This document shows positions 1-12,118 of a stretch of 64,000 nucleotides of DNA, in pieces. Within the stretch, counting starts at the first letter, position 1; the number at the start of each line of letters is the position of its first letter. The translations under genes and the position numbers were made by a program. The notes beneath the pieces were generated by a model that saw only the letters and a program-made list of their open reading frames with translations, ran no database searches and was not told the origin of the DNA. Where the stretch lies: assembly GCA_014281115.1 (NCBI GenBank), contig JACONQ010000002.1:3906001-3970000 (forward strand), read 5' to 3'. This DNA comes from Laburnicola sp. R22_1 (Eukaryota > Ascomycota > Dothideomycetes > Pleosporales > Didymosphaeriaceae).

Positions 1-132
1 AATTAGTATGCAATGCATTCATTCATTCATTCATTTATTCATTTGCTGAAGATATATCTTATCATCTTCTGGTATCCATATCGTATCGAGTCCATACACC
101 TTCTCCACTCCTCCCACAAACTCACTACCCGC
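1..132. repeat. ATTC tetranucleotide repeat in the catalase 3' flank
   Basis: The stretch between the window edge and the catalase stop codon holds an (ATTC)n microsatellite at about 17-46 with one interrupted unit. No coding signal is seen. It is the 3' flank and possibly part of the 3' UTR of the minus-strand catalase gene. Confidence 0.6.
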
Positions 133-2610
133 CTAGTAGGCAACCATAGCATTCAGCCCCTCCGTCTCCCTATCGAAGTTCTTGTGCTGCGAAATAGCAA
201 ACGTATACGCATCCAAAAAGTCCTTTGCGCCCTTTGCCATCTGCACCGCCTCCTTGAAGCTGCTCGGAGTGACTTGTGACGCAGTCACAACACCGTAGCT
301 ATCAACGACATCGCCAGAGGTCGAGAATGACATGCCAGGTATGTCGACGGCGTCACGCACGAATTGCACACCTTCGCCTGTCGCGCCGATGGCTTTGAGA
401 TGTCCAAAGGCTTCACGCACCCAGTGGACTGCGCGTCCGTTCTTGCGGAGCGTCGAGACGGAGTCGCCGCCACCGGGTACGAAGACGCTGTCGAACATGG
501 TGGAGCGCATGCCCTCGAGGTGGTGGTCCGCGGTGACGCCTTTGCCGGTGGACTTGTCTTCGCCGGCGGCAAAGATCTTGTTGCGGCGTGGGGAAATGGT
601 GAAGGGCAGAGCACCGGCAGCCGTGAGAGCGGCCTTGATGCCGTTGTATGCCACAGCGTCGTATCCGTCCGCGATGAGGATAGCAACCATGCGAGTAGCA
701 ATAGTAGGCTTCTCGGGAGCATAGTCGAGTTGCGAAAGACCCTTTGCCTTCTTGTTGTGTTTGGGGCGGGACTGCTCCTTTGGCATTTCGCCGCCGACCA
801 TTTCGGCAACTGACTGTGCGAGGTCGAGATCGATCTCGGCAAGTCGCGATGTCAAGCGTTCGTAGACAACGGGGTCATCGCAGTGGTCCAGCTCGAAAGC
901 CAGCGCGTTCATGACGTGAGTCTTCTCGGGCGCGGAAAGCGAGTTGTAGAAGAGCTCAGCCTGGTTCTTGTGCTCCTTGAACTTATTGCTCTTCATGCGT
1001 GCCTTAATACCAGCAATCTTCTCCGGATAGTCAAGGTAACCACCCTCCTCCTTGGTGGCGGGAGGAACGGCCTGGAAACGGTTGGGCCAGTAGTTGACTG
1101 TTCCCTTGGTGATGGTGTGCCGCATAGCACCGTCGCGGTTGTGGTTCATAACAGGACAGACGGGTTTGTTTATAGGCAGTTCCTCCCAGTTAATGCCAAG
1201 GCGGCTCAACTGAGTATCTTGGTAAGAGAAATTGCGGCCCTGCAAAAGAGGATCATCACTGAATCCAATGCCGGGTACGATGTGACTTGTGCAGAAGGCA
1301 ACCTGCTCTGTCTGTGTGAAGTACTCGTCGACGTTCCTGTTGAGCTCGAGTTGACCAATGTACCGGATTGGTACCAGCTCTTCCAGCCAGACCTTGGTAC
1401 CATCGAGAATGTCAAATTCGAAGTCGTGCTCCTTTGATTCGGGAATGACCTGAATACCAAACTTCCACTTGGGATACGCGCCACTCTCAATGGCGGTCCA
1501 AAGATCCTTACGATGAAAGTCGGGATCCTGCCCCGCAATCTTCAAGGCCTCGTCCCAGACGAAGCTGTGAACACCCAGCTCAGGAGTGAAGATGAACTTG
1601 ACAAAATGTCTCTCGCCTTTGTCATTCATAAGTGTGTAGGTGTTGACACCGAACCCCTGCATCATACGGTACGATCGGGGAATGGCTCGATCAGACATAG
1701 TCCACATGAACATATGGGTAGCCTCGGGATGCATGAATTGGAAGTCCCAGAAGTTGTTGTGTGCGGATTGTGCCTACGCGAATTAGCACCGATTGCCTTC
1801 AGACGCCGAGTTGACATACCTGTGGGATCTCATTGTGAGGCTCCGGCTTTCCTGCGTGAATGACATCTGGAAACTTCATGGCGTCTTGGATGAAGAAGAC
1901 CGGGATATTGTTTCCAACAATGTCCCAGTTGCCTTCCTCGGTGTAAAACTTGACGGCGAAACCGCGCACATCGCGCACGGTATCTGCTGAGCCACGGCTA
2001 CCAAGCACAGTGGAGAATCGAAGGAAAACAGGTGTCTCGCGAGAAGTGTCTGTGAGCACACCAGCCGATGTGACATCTGCAGCCGACTCAAACAAGGTGA
2101 ACTTTCCGTGGGCGCCCGCGCCTCGGGCATGTACTACACGTTCTGGGATACGCTCATGATCGAAGCGGTGGATCTGGTAAAGTTAGCAGTTGTAACGCCT
2201 AAGGTCATGTACTCAGGCCGCATATTCAAAGAATAGCCGGCAGCAATCAGCCTGCAGCTAGTTGAAAGATCCCAGCTGTTACCCCGGATGAATAACAGCA
2301 ATGCTGCTAGAACGGTACCGTAACTGCCTACCGTGGGCTATTTCCTGAAAGAACGGAACGGGAATTGGTGGCAACATACCTTCTCACGACCGAAGCCGTC
2401 CTCCAACAACTGGGGGCCAGTCTTATCCTCGGAAGATACCTTCAGCCAGTCATCTGTGTTTGACTGCTTTGTACCCCAGTCGGATGTGATCCTCCAGTTC
2501 TTGTCGTGCACATCCTTCGTGTCTTTCGCCAGGTCGGCGACCTTCTGTGACTTTGCGCCGGTCACTTCTTGAACCTTTTCAGAGGCCTGCGACAGGATAG
2601 AAGAGGCCAT
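133..2610 (-). CDS. Large-subunit catalase with C-terminal DJ-1/PfpI-like domain (3 exons)
   Basis: This gene should decompose hydrogen peroxide to water and oxygen using haem. I read exons 2610-2380, 2173-1820 and 1773-133, joined in frame across introns of 206 and 46 nt with GTATGT donors, giving about 741 residues, the usual size of large-subunit fungal catalases. Visible landmarks are the distal histidine H92 in [15 protein letters not shown], the distal asparagine N165 in the NWDIVGNN segment, and the proximal haem ligand Y379 in [12 protein letters not shown]. From about residue 560 there is a flavodoxin-like domain ([19 protein letters not shown]), typical of the large-subunit clade. 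I see no N-terminal signal peptide ([14 protein letters not shown]), which fits the intracellular, spore-type clade (A. nidulans CatA, N. crassa CAT-1) better than secreted forms. It lies about 1.3 kb from the AT-rich block and appears intact. Confidence 0.95.
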
Positions 2611-2713
2611 GATTTCAATTTGCGATCAATTGAAGAGTGTGGCAGTTTCAGAAAACAAGAATTGGCTGAGCTTCGACTGAATCAACGCTCTTGTATTTGG
2701 ATGTGGCGGGGTC

Positions 2714-2726
2714 GGCATATAAAGAG
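2714..2726 (-). promoter_or_regulatory. Possible TATA box of the catalase gene
   Basis: Read on the minus strand this is CTTTATATG, about 105-115 bp upstream of the catalase ATG, preceded by a C-rich patch. Position and sequence fit a core promoter, but this is inference from motif and spacing only. Confidence 0.4.
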
Positions 2727-3879
2727 TATTGTTGAAGTCGTCGTCATGACGTCAAAGCTGGTGAAGGCAGTATCAACACCACGACACTTGCCGCGATCGA
2801 GTCTGAAGCGTGGCCACGCGATCGCTCGGATAGACACCCATAGCGGTTCGTTCGACACGTTTTCGGACGCGCTCTCCACATGGATTAACTAATAGTCATT
2901 TTGATGATGTCGAGCATCGAGAAGTGCTCGTCAGTATGAGCTGTGGCGGCGTGCTAGCGTGGCATTGCGGATCCCACCTCTGTCATATCGGGAGATCGAG
3001 AATTCGATGATGAGAAATACCCGTCGAGGTTTGCCCCTCGTGCTTCTTTTCTCTGTTTCGATGACGAGCTTCGTCTTCTTTCAAATGTTGGTTCGGAGAC
3101 GCAGCCTCGGCTCGCTCTAGTGTGAGCCGTGGCTGTTCCGGAAAGGGTAAGCCGGGTGCGTTCTGCCCCTCGAGCACACTGTGCAGACGGTTCCACAAGC
3201 TCCAACGTCCTGACAGTACTCATCTCCGCTATATGATCCTACGGTACCAAATGATCAGCTTGTAGGCTCCCTGCGTCTACATTGTGTATGTTGAGAGCAT
3301 CTCCCAGGACCTCGGGGGCCTGGCTTCGTGCGCGTTCTTTGTTGAATTACGTCAGTACGAGCAAAGCACTCGAATCAGTTTGACTGCCTGAGAAGCTGAT
3401 CTATCACGGGCACAGCTATTAAGAAAACCTTTGGCTTGGGATTTTACTAGAAGATAGTTCGCACAAGTGACCTAGAAGATATCCAAGGAACAAGCACGCA
3501 TACTCGCTGCAAATGACATCTTCAGAGAGCGGACTTGATCTTAGCATGACCATCACGACATCCACCCAAGTTCAAACGGCACACACTTGGCGATAACCGT
3601 TGTCCCAACACTTTCGCCGCTTTGATCATCTCCGACAATGTGGTGGCTGCCGGACGTCCAGCCCGTCGTCCAGGCAGCCATCATCATCAGCCACCCGATT
3701 AGTTCACCAACCTGGCACGCATCAATCTGCTGCGCGGCACGCATCCCTTACTATATACAGCTAGGGCTCAGAGAATCAGAGAATAGCTTACTCACCCAAA
3801 TTTGTATGTACAATACATATTTAATAACCTATTTCTAATCTGCTAGTTCCGTTAATCGAGGGATTTCTTGGCACCCCTC
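2727..3879. other. Intergenic DNA up to the AT-rich block; no recognisable gene
   Basis: Base composition is like the genes. Only short overlapping open frames occur (for example 2954-3223 and 3553-3744 on the minus strand), and none resembles a protein I know. It probably contains the catalase promoter. Composition changes abruptly to AT-rich near 3.8-3.85 kb. Confidence 0.5.
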
Positions 3880-4280
3880 TAAAATTCGCCCACCACCCAC
3901 CTAAAGTTAACATTATCACCACGTTATTATATAGCATATAGATTCCTAAAAAGATACTTTTTTATATATAGAATTTAAATTTTCTTAAATTTTCTTGCTA
4001 TTTCTTTACGTTATTAAGATGCAGATAGTTACTTTTATCTAATCTTTTATTAAATAGTACTAAAAGCAGATAGCCCGTGCGTTTTCGAAAATTAGGAGAC
4101 AATTTTAAAAATTAGAGGATTGCTTTAACTACCTACATCTTAATAACATAAGGAAATAGGAAGAAAATTTAAGAAAATTTAAATTCTATATATAAAAAGC
4201 ACCTTTCTAGAAATCTATATACTATATAATAACGTGGTAATAATATTAACTATTAAAAAGGTAGGTAGGTAAGAATCGCT
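3880..4280. mobile_element. Foldback/MITE-like element with arms of about 145 bp
   Basis: The left arm (about 3884-4035) and right arm (about 4120-4276) are inverted copies of each other. Both carry CCACGTTATTATATAG, then ATATATAGAATTTAAA, then TTATTAAGATG in matching order, separated by a centre of about 85 bp. There is no coding capacity. Arms differ mostly by C/T and G/A changes, as expected after RIP. The structure fits a non-autonomous DNA transposon. The outer ends and target duplication are not clear, so the borders are approximate. Confidence 0.65.
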
Positions 4281-4770
4281 TAGCTCTCTTTATTCTTCTA
4301 AAACTTACCTAAAATTAACTTTAATAGCTAATTTAATAGCTCTTTACTTAGCTAATACTACTAGTATAAAATACCTATTATATACTCTAATTACTAGTAA
4401 AAATAGATTCTTTACTACACACTATATATATATTATATAACCTATAGTAAAACTAATATTAACTCTACTATATAGCCTCTATTTTATTATAGCTATACTA
4501 CTAATACTAACTATAATTCTAGCCTTATTTATAATATTAATTTTTATTTCTAGCACTACTCTATTAAAGCTATCTTTTACTTTTACTATTACTAAATAAA
4601 CTATTATTATATTTACTTTAACTACTTTATTATATAAATAAATACTATACTAATACTAACTAAAGACTAAACTAGATATAAGAATACTTATAATAAGGCT
4701 AAAAACTAACTAGCTATTTAGTGCTTTAGGCCCTTTAATAAATAGTTTTATAAATAGCTTTACTTTTTTA

Positions 4771-4859
4771 TACTCTTTTTAGTTACTAAGTAGAGGGCTT
4801 TGCTTGTTTTATTATATTATTTAAGATGAAAGCCTTTATTATTTTACCCCTAGGTAGAT
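4771..4859 (+). repeat. Left copy of a direct repeat bracketing the transposon nest
   Basis: About 90 bp, ending in TTATTTAAGATGAAAGCC...ACCCCTAGGTAGAT, recurs in the same orientation at 37144-37236 with mainly C-to-T type differences. The two copies are 32.4 kb apart, but only about 2 kb apart if G3 and its contents are subtracted. They could be terminal repeats of an older element or dispersed repeat fragments. Confidence 0.6.
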
Positions 4860-5158
4860 ATATTAGAAATTTTTTTTTAGAAAGGCTATTTAACTATACG
4901 CAGATATGCGTATCTATGTGTATTTTTATATAGGCAATTTGCTAGCACAAAAATACTTAGAGATGCGTAAATATATATAGATTTATATAAATATGTATAA
5001 ATAGTCTAACTAAGTAATTTTTTTAAAGCTATAATTTTAATATTTTAATAGATTTATAGAGGAAATACTAGTCTTTAATTATTTAATTTAAAAATACTAT
5101 TTTTATTATATAATTAGTTAGTAATTAATAAAAAACTCTTTATTTTACTAGTTATTAT

Positions 5159-5247
5159 TAAAGATCTTTGTCGTGTGAAGATTCTAACCAAGGTCGAGTC
5201 CGCACTATATATAGAGAGGAGTAAAATAGGAGGCACTATAACCCTTG
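5159..5247. mobile_element. Element X, 89-bp copy
   Basis: Starts with the shared X terminus TAAAGATCTT and carries the family core AAGGTCGAGTCCGCACTATA. It is flanked by an 11-bp direct repeat, ctagttattat, at 5148-5158 and 5248-5258. It is the shortest of four copies and is cut off about 85 bp from the shared terminus. Confidence 0.75.
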
Positions 5248-5535
5248 CTAGTTATTATATATATTACGTAATATTATTATATAAATATATAGTACTAATA
5301 ATATAGTATATAAAATTTTGAAAAAGTTTTAATAAAAATAAAGTAGTTAAAAAGTTATTAAAGTTTATACTTTTTAAAATAGTATTTTTACTAAGCTACT
5401 AATTTTCGCCTAATCTAATTCTTTTAAATAATTATAGAACTATATTTTTCTATTTTTAAACCTATAAAATCTAGAATTTAGAATTAGGTAGAAGTTCTAT
5501 ATAATATGCTAGTAATTAGTACTATTATATTAACT

Positions 5536-5759
5536 TATAATAGATTAATACGCGACCTTAGAGTAGACTAGAAATAAACTAGAGATAAACTAGAGATAAC
5601 GCCTTATCTCTAGCGCTAGTTCTAATTAGGCCTAACGCCCTATGCCTATTGTGCGTCCACTATATTATAGGCGTAGGTAATTACTAAGATTCTTATATAA
5701 TATCTTACCTATAGAGTTTAATTAACTATTATCTTAACTCTAACTATTAATTCTTTATA
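5536..5759 (+). repeat. 5' LTR of G3
   Basis: 224 bp, beginning TATAATAGATTAATACGCG and ending TTCTTTATA; the right copy begins TGTAATAG, so the left TG has become TA. Preceded by AACT. Confidence 0.85.
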
Positions 5760-6135
5760 CTATATTATGTCTCTCTTTATGCCCTATATATATTTTATTA
5801 GACTTAGTAATCTAAAAAAGTTAGTATTAAGCTAATAAATAGACTATACACTTGCTAGCATATTAATATATTTATTAAATATTATAAGGATACTAGGGTA
5901 CTATTTAGTAGATAAGAACTAGATCTATATTAGAAGTCTAGTAGGTAGATAAAACGCCTAGGCCTAGTTAATAATATATTATAGTTAACTAGAAGATAAA
6001 CACTGCACTAGTAAAAGGAGTTAACCTTTAGTACTAGTATATAGAAATAATAACCTAGTCTATATAATATAAGCGAAATATTATAGTAAATAAGTAAAAA
6101 TTAGTCTACTATTTGCGTTATAGCTTATTATAATA

Positions 6136-6298
6136 TATAACTAGGCTATTTGGAGCCACCTGGCTATCTTTGTAAAATTCGACGCTAGTGCCTAATTTGG
6201 CCACTAGCGCGCCCTGTATATAGACTCTGTACGTACGTATATATATACTCTAGTTTAAATCTTACTTTTTTAACTTACTTATACTTAGTATTCTTATA
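6136..6298 (+). repeat. Left 163-bp LTR of the short LTR element
   Basis: Direct copy of 8097-8259, same length, differing mostly by C/T and G/A transitions. Confidence 0.85.
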
Positions 6299-8096
6299 CT
6301 ATTTAAGCTCTCCTTATAGGAGATTACCTACTAATAATCTTACTACTGCTATGGTGTCTAGTAGGCTAGATTACTTAGGTTAATTAGAAGGAGGCCTAAC
6401 TTACCTTATATAAAGAGCAAGATAGTAATGTACTTAATATAGACGCTAATAATATTACTCTCTAGTACTACTTAGTAGGCTTCTAGGAGGGTAACCTACT
6501 AATAGGTATTGTATACTTTAGTTTAATAGGCTGTGGATACGCGGAGCCCTTAGTAAAAGGCTATATAAGTGTGGCTTACTTTATAAGTAAGTAACTATTA
6601 TAGTGGTTATAAAGTTTGCGACTTTATAGTAACTACTATAGTAGTGATAGGCTTACCTTTGTAAGGCGGCTTACTAGAATCTAAGCGCCTACTTACCCTA
6701 TAAGCTCTGCTAGCTTAATAGTTAATACTATTAATATAAGCTTTGCTAGCTTAACTAGTAACTTTATATTAATTATAAGCTTTGCTAGCTTAATAACTAA
6801 TATAAAAATTAAGTCTTTAGCTAGCTTTGTTAGCTTAGGCTTACCCTTACTAGTAAGTATTAAAGCTAATGTTGTATATTAACTCTACTAGCTTGCTAGC
6901 TTTGCTAACGCTTTTACTATAAGAGCCTTAGGTAAGAAGCTTAAGAGCCTTACGTGGCGTGTTTAGTATTTATTGCTAGCTAAATCTTTATATAAATTAA
7001 TATTTCTGCTATAAGCTACTACCTAGCCTTTACTACTATACAACTTTAATAACTTTAAATATAAGTTTTACTAATGTAGTTAACGCTAAGTAGAGCGATT
7101 AGAGTAGATCTAAAGCTAGTATTATCTTCTACCTATCAAATTACTATATAATAAGATAACCTAAGCTCTCTAAGCTCTTCTATACTTTTACGCTAGTAGG
7201 TACCCTGCTATATATAACTCTAACTTTGACGATAATACTTATATTAAGCCTGTGCGAGCCCTAGTACCTATTAATAATAATACTAAGTCGCTTGCTTTAT
7301 TAAATGCCTTCTAGCCTAGGTTTTTATTAAATGCTAGCTAAATCTCTATATAATTAAATAAATTTATGGGCACGTATACTTATTATGTAGCCTTGCTAAC
7401 GTCCTTAGCATAATTTAATATCTTTGCTACCTTCTTAGTGTACTTAGCTAACTTTATACGTTCTGTTAACTTAGAGGTGTACTTAGTTAACTTAGCTAAC
7501 TTAGTTAACTACTTTAACTACAAGTAGTGACCTATTACCTAAGATACTATTTATTACCCGCCAAATTCCTATATAAATAAATAAGTTAATAGGCAGCTTT
7601 CTATTTAACTTAGGCTTACGCTATAGCTTTCCTAGTTTTCTAAACTAATGCTATAAATATTAGTATATTAAGAGGACGTTAAAAAGGTGTTAAAAAGGTA
7701 CGCTATTTTATAGTGTTTTTATAGTATTTTGTGCGTATAGGCCCTAGTTAATTATGCGTTTTACAGTGTTTTGTATATATAGGCCCCTAATTAATTATAC
7801 GCTTCTTAGTACCTTACTACCTATAGTGCTATCTATTATATAGCCAATCTCTATACAAATTAGATATTATAATAGGCAACTTATTAACGCTTAGTGTGTG
7901 TGTTAACTACTATACGCACCTACTATATACGCTTTACTATACACATCTCTATAATTTTACGACTTTTTCTTATTTTATAATACCTAGGCTAAAAAAAAAC
8001 GAAGTTTGCTAAACTTTGTATAGATTTATTATAATTACTAGACAACCTTAGTTAAGTTAAAAGCTTTAAAACAAAGCCTTATGGAGGAGGAGGTAG

Positions 8097-8259
8097 TATT
8101 ACTAGGCTATTTGGGGCCACCTGGCTATCTCCGTAAAATCCGACGCTAGTGCCTAATTTGGCCACTAGCGCGCCCTGTATATAGACTCCGTACGTACGTA
8201 TATATGTACCCTAGCTCGAATCTTACCTTTTTAACCTGCTTATACTTAGCACCCTTATA
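8097..8259 (+). repeat. Right 163-bp LTR of the short LTR element
   Basis: Direct copy of 6136-6298; keeps more C and G than the left copy (for example CTCCGTAAAATCCGACGC), so it is less mutated. Preceded by the purine-rich tract at 8081-8096. Confidence 0.85.
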
Positions 8260-10917
8260 TATTAACTATAATAATCTTTATAGTTATAGACTATTAGTAA
8301 GAATAAAATATAGACTTAGAGTTAGGGCTTAGTTTTTAGCGTCTCTAGATAGTGCTACGCTAAAGACCTTAGTTAGTTTTGTAATGCTATTTATACTACT
8401 TTAGTAACTAGTAGTAGTTAGATTAATACTATGCTTATAATACTAGAATATATTAATCTAGAGATACTTAACACTAGGCTAGAGATTACTTATATTAAAA
8501 ATAAATATCTACTTTTCTATATTACTTTTTTAAGATAAAAGAGAATAGAAAAGTATAGGTAATATTATAAGAGTATAATAATAAGACTAATTTTCTTAAT
8601 AATTCTAGCTTTATATTTTAGTTAGGCTACAACTTTTCTAAGACTAATAGCTTAAACTCTACTAAGTACAACATAACTATAAATAATATTATTACTAATA
8701 GTAATAGTTTACTTAAGTAAGTTAAAGAGGGCCTTTATAACTAGATTTTTAATATTCTAGTACTTTTTATAGTTCTGCGTAATACTACTTAAGCTATAGA
8801 TAATAATTTAAAAATCTAGAAAATTTAGTCTATTTTAGGCGCTCCTAATTTTGTGTAATAATTTGTAATTACTATTTATAAGTTCAAGTAATATAAATAG
8901 CTCTATAAGACTTATAAGAATAATAATAAGGATGCGCAACTATAAAATAAGCTTAAGAAAGTTAAGGCAGATCTTATAGAAGTCTAGAAGGGAAATAGTT
9001 AGCTTTAACTTTAGTTAGGCGAGGAGACTAATAAAGTCTTTAATAAATAATAAATTATTAAGATTTTATAAAACGACTTAGAGTAGGCTACTATAAATAC
9101 TAATAAATATAACTAAGAGGCTGCTAATCTTTATATAAAGTGGAAAGCTAAATAGTAAATATTACGCAGTTATTAGTTAGACTGTAATAAGGCTACCTAT
9201 AAATTTAATAAGCTTTAATATAATTATAACTAACTAAAGTAAGATAAATAAAATAAGATTATTAATCTTATCTAGAAAGTGCAGCGGTACAAACTAAACT
9301 TTTATAGTTATACTATTTTAGACTATAATACTAATAGTTATAGAGACGTTTAAATATTATATTAGTCTTCTTTCTAACGTAATGTCTAACTATTATACGC
9401 TAGTTCCCCTTATTATAACTATAGCCTATTTTATGTATTATTTATATAATCTATAACTAAGTATCCTAAATAAACTAATTGCACTAAGCGCGTTAATAAT
9501 AGCAATTATAATAATTATTATAATTGTTATACTAAGTTTTGTAAACTATATATCCCTAGAGCCTCCTCTACTACTACTACTTCTGCTGCTATTTGTAGTA
9601 GTAGTTAATATATTACTAAAATATCTAATTTAGAAAAGTTTAATAGTAAAGAAGATATAGACTATAAGAGGTAGTATTGCCTAGCTATAAATAAGTGCAC
9701 CCTTATATATAATAATAAGAATTAGCGGCTTGTGTATTTTATAAATTATATTAAGAATAATGTGTAGACTTTAGTTAAGAACCTATATTCTACCTACTTT
9801 ATAGAATATACTAATGCGTTAGATAAATTCTATAGATATACTATAATAGACAAAATTACTAAGGTATTAAATAAGTTAGTAGACCTATTATAGCTATTAA
9901 AATAAAAATCTAGTAAGTTCTTTATAGTATAGAAAATCTAGTTTATAGATATACGCAACTTTATTTATATATCTAATTTAATAATAATTAATTACGCCTA
10001 GAAACTTATAAACTAGTCTATTACTAATACTAAAAATATTTATAAAAGAGATAAAGACTCTCTTACTTAATACTTAAAAGACGCTAGCGATATTAATAAA
10101 TAATAATAGTATACTGCTACTTCTAAAGTAAAAGCTATAATAAGTAGTTTATTTATATATACTACTAAAATAGCTATAAAACTATATAGTACTTTAAGTA
10201 AGCAAAATACTAGTTAAGTGACATATAGATAAATAGATAAAAAGTGCAAGATATTAGCACAGCTTAAGTTGTATTTTAAGTATAGTAAAGATAATTATTA
10301 ATAATATAATCCCTAAGCACCTTATTGCAATAGGCTAGTTATCACCTCTAGTAATATTTTAGCTTTAATAGCCGCGCTACAAGTAATATAAGCAAAGAAA
10401 TCTAAAATAGAAAATAAGTCCTATAATAGCAAAAAAGTTAACAAAGATAACTTTATTATTAAATTAGAAAACTAGAAGCTTCTATATAAAACTATACGTA
10501 AGAGCTAGATTAGCGTAGCGCAAAATAAATATTAGACTAGCTTTAACTAAGTTGCAACTAGTTTAAAGCTACTACTATGCTTGCTATTTCTTTTATATAA
10601 ATATATAATAGTGGCTACTAGATCTTAGCTACAGCCCTAGATAATAAGTCCTTAAATATAACTAGTTAATTAATATTCCCTAGTTAAGTTTACATACCCT
10701 AGGAATAGTATAAAATAACTACTTTTTTAGATACTAGAGTAAGCGCATATTTTATTAACTAATATTAGATAAAGTAATATAGGTATATAATTATAAAAAC
10801 TAGCAAACTAATATAACTAGTATTAGCTAATAGAGGGGAGGTTATAAGACTTACTAAAGTAGTAGACGTAGTACTTAAATATAGTAGCTATACTTTAACT
10901 ATCTTATACTATACTAT
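8260..10917 (+). pseudogene. G3 gag and protease remnant
   Basis: No open frame, but conceptual reading through TAG/TAA codons near 10.72 kb gives a retroviral-type aspartic protease core (FLDTRVSAYFIN, matching FLDTGASAYFIN with one changed codon). Upstream sequence is in the gag position but has no motif I can defend. The protease reading runs to the X insertion and resumes after it as D-I-I-L-G-like, the usual end of the protease domain. Stops are mostly TAG/TAA, as produced by RIP from CAG, CAA and TGG. Confidence 0.65.
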
Positions 10918-10933
10918 AGATATTAGAAATTAT

Positions 10934-12102
10934 TAAAGATCTTTATCGTGTAGAGATTCTAACTAAGGTCGAGTCTGCACTATATACAAAGAGGAGTAAA
11001 ATAGAAGGCACTATAACCTAGTATCTAGTATATAGTAGTAGTAACAAAATATACACAAAATAATAATAATTTTGTTATTAGCATTCTGTATAATAGTATT
11101 ATTAATAGTAGTTAATAAATAGTCTACTATCTAGTATAACTAAGTTATATATTATCTCTTAACTAGTAGACTATTAGAGAGCTATAGTAAAGCTACGTAG
11201 AGTTGCAACTATAGTTCGCTATATGCACATTATATAAGTCTGCCTACTCTTATAATATTTGTAATATCTAAAAATTCTTTTCCTTTAATATATATAATAT
11301 TAAGTCTTTTAAATCTAACTCTTTAATATATGCGGTAAGCTAGCTTTCTAGCATCCTAAAATTAAGTTATCTAATACCTACAGTTAGACGACTACTAGAG
11401 AATTTAAAACTAGCATAGACAACTAGCTAGGCAATATTAGCTATCTAGCCTACCTACTATAAAATATAGTTAAGGCAGATCTGCTAGAGGACTAGATTAA
11501 TTACACTATTCTAGAGGTTATAACTAATAATTTATTTAGGCTATATGCTATCTTTATATAACTCTAAATTCTTAAGTGTAAGACTATCCTTTTATATAAA
11601 GGCCTAAGCAATAATATAGTAATATTTATATAATAATAATAGCTCCTTACTATTATATTATTAATAAGGCTAGAGGACAGACTAAGACATAGTAGTAGGC
11701 AACTATTAGAGAAGAAAAGAGTATTCCTTATACGTTGCTAAAGCGCGAGCGCGTAGCTATAGTAGGAGAAGCTTCTAGCAGTAGTTAAAATCTTATAGAC
11801 GTATAAGAATAATAAGGAGTAAGGATAGTAGTGTAATAAAGGTAAGGGTAAGCGGCAGTAAGAGGAGCATAAAGAAGATAGGTAGTAGTAAGGTCCTAGG
11901 GAGTAGTATACAGCTCGCTAGTTGCAAGAGGAGATCTACTATAGAAAAGTAATAAAATAGTTAGATTAGTTGCTATTATAATTATTATTGTTGTTATTAT
12001 AGTAAAAAATATTGTTAAAGAAATTATTAATTACGTAACATAGTGGTTGGTTAAACAGCTGGCCTAGGATCACGTGACATCACGGATTAACCCTGGGGAA
12101 GA
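10934..12102. mobile_element. Element X, 1169-bp copy in the G3 protease region
   Basis: Flanked by a 16-bp direct repeat, agatattagaaattat (10918-10933 and 12103-12118). It begins TAAAGATCTTTATCGTG and ends GGATTAACCCTGGGGAA. Its left 120 bp match the short copies, and its full length matches the inverted copy at 21296-22563. The host protease reading continues after it, which confirms insertion. The only coding hint is a Lys/Arg- and Glu-rich stretch with stops near 11.7-11.95 kb on the plus strand; I cannot name a protein. Confidence 0.8.
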
Positions 12103-12118
12103 AGATATTAGAAATTAT

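Larger units (their letters stand above)
4281..5535. other. RIP-degraded AT-rich DNA outside element G3
   Basis: Extremely AT-rich sequence with frequent stops in all frames and very few CA or TG dinucleotides. It holds the left copy of a 90-bp direct repeat and the shortest X copy. I cannot assign the remainder to an element; it is presumably older repeat DNA in which G3 landed. Confidence 0.5.
6136..8259 (+). mobile_element. Short non-autonomous LTR element inside G3
   Basis: Two direct repeats of exactly 163 bp (6136-6298 and 8097-8259) enclose about 1.8 kb with no recognisable retroelement protein. The repeats share CTATTTGGRGCCACCTGGCT and GCCACTAGCGCGCCCTGTAT. A purine-rich ATGGAGGAGGTAG lies directly before the right copy, as a polypurine tract would. 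The interior has recurring GCTTTGCTAGCTTAA-like motifs around 6.7-6.9 kb. Size and lack of coding fit a LARD/TRIM-type element. The flanking bases (TAATA and TATTA) do not match perfectly, so the target duplication is uncertain. Confidence 0.75.

Noticed and set aside
5185..5215. tRNA-like B-box AAGGTCGAGTCC as evidence for a tRNA gene
   Set aside because: No acceptor stem or A-box at proper spacing; it belongs to element X, where it is at most a SINE promoter hint.
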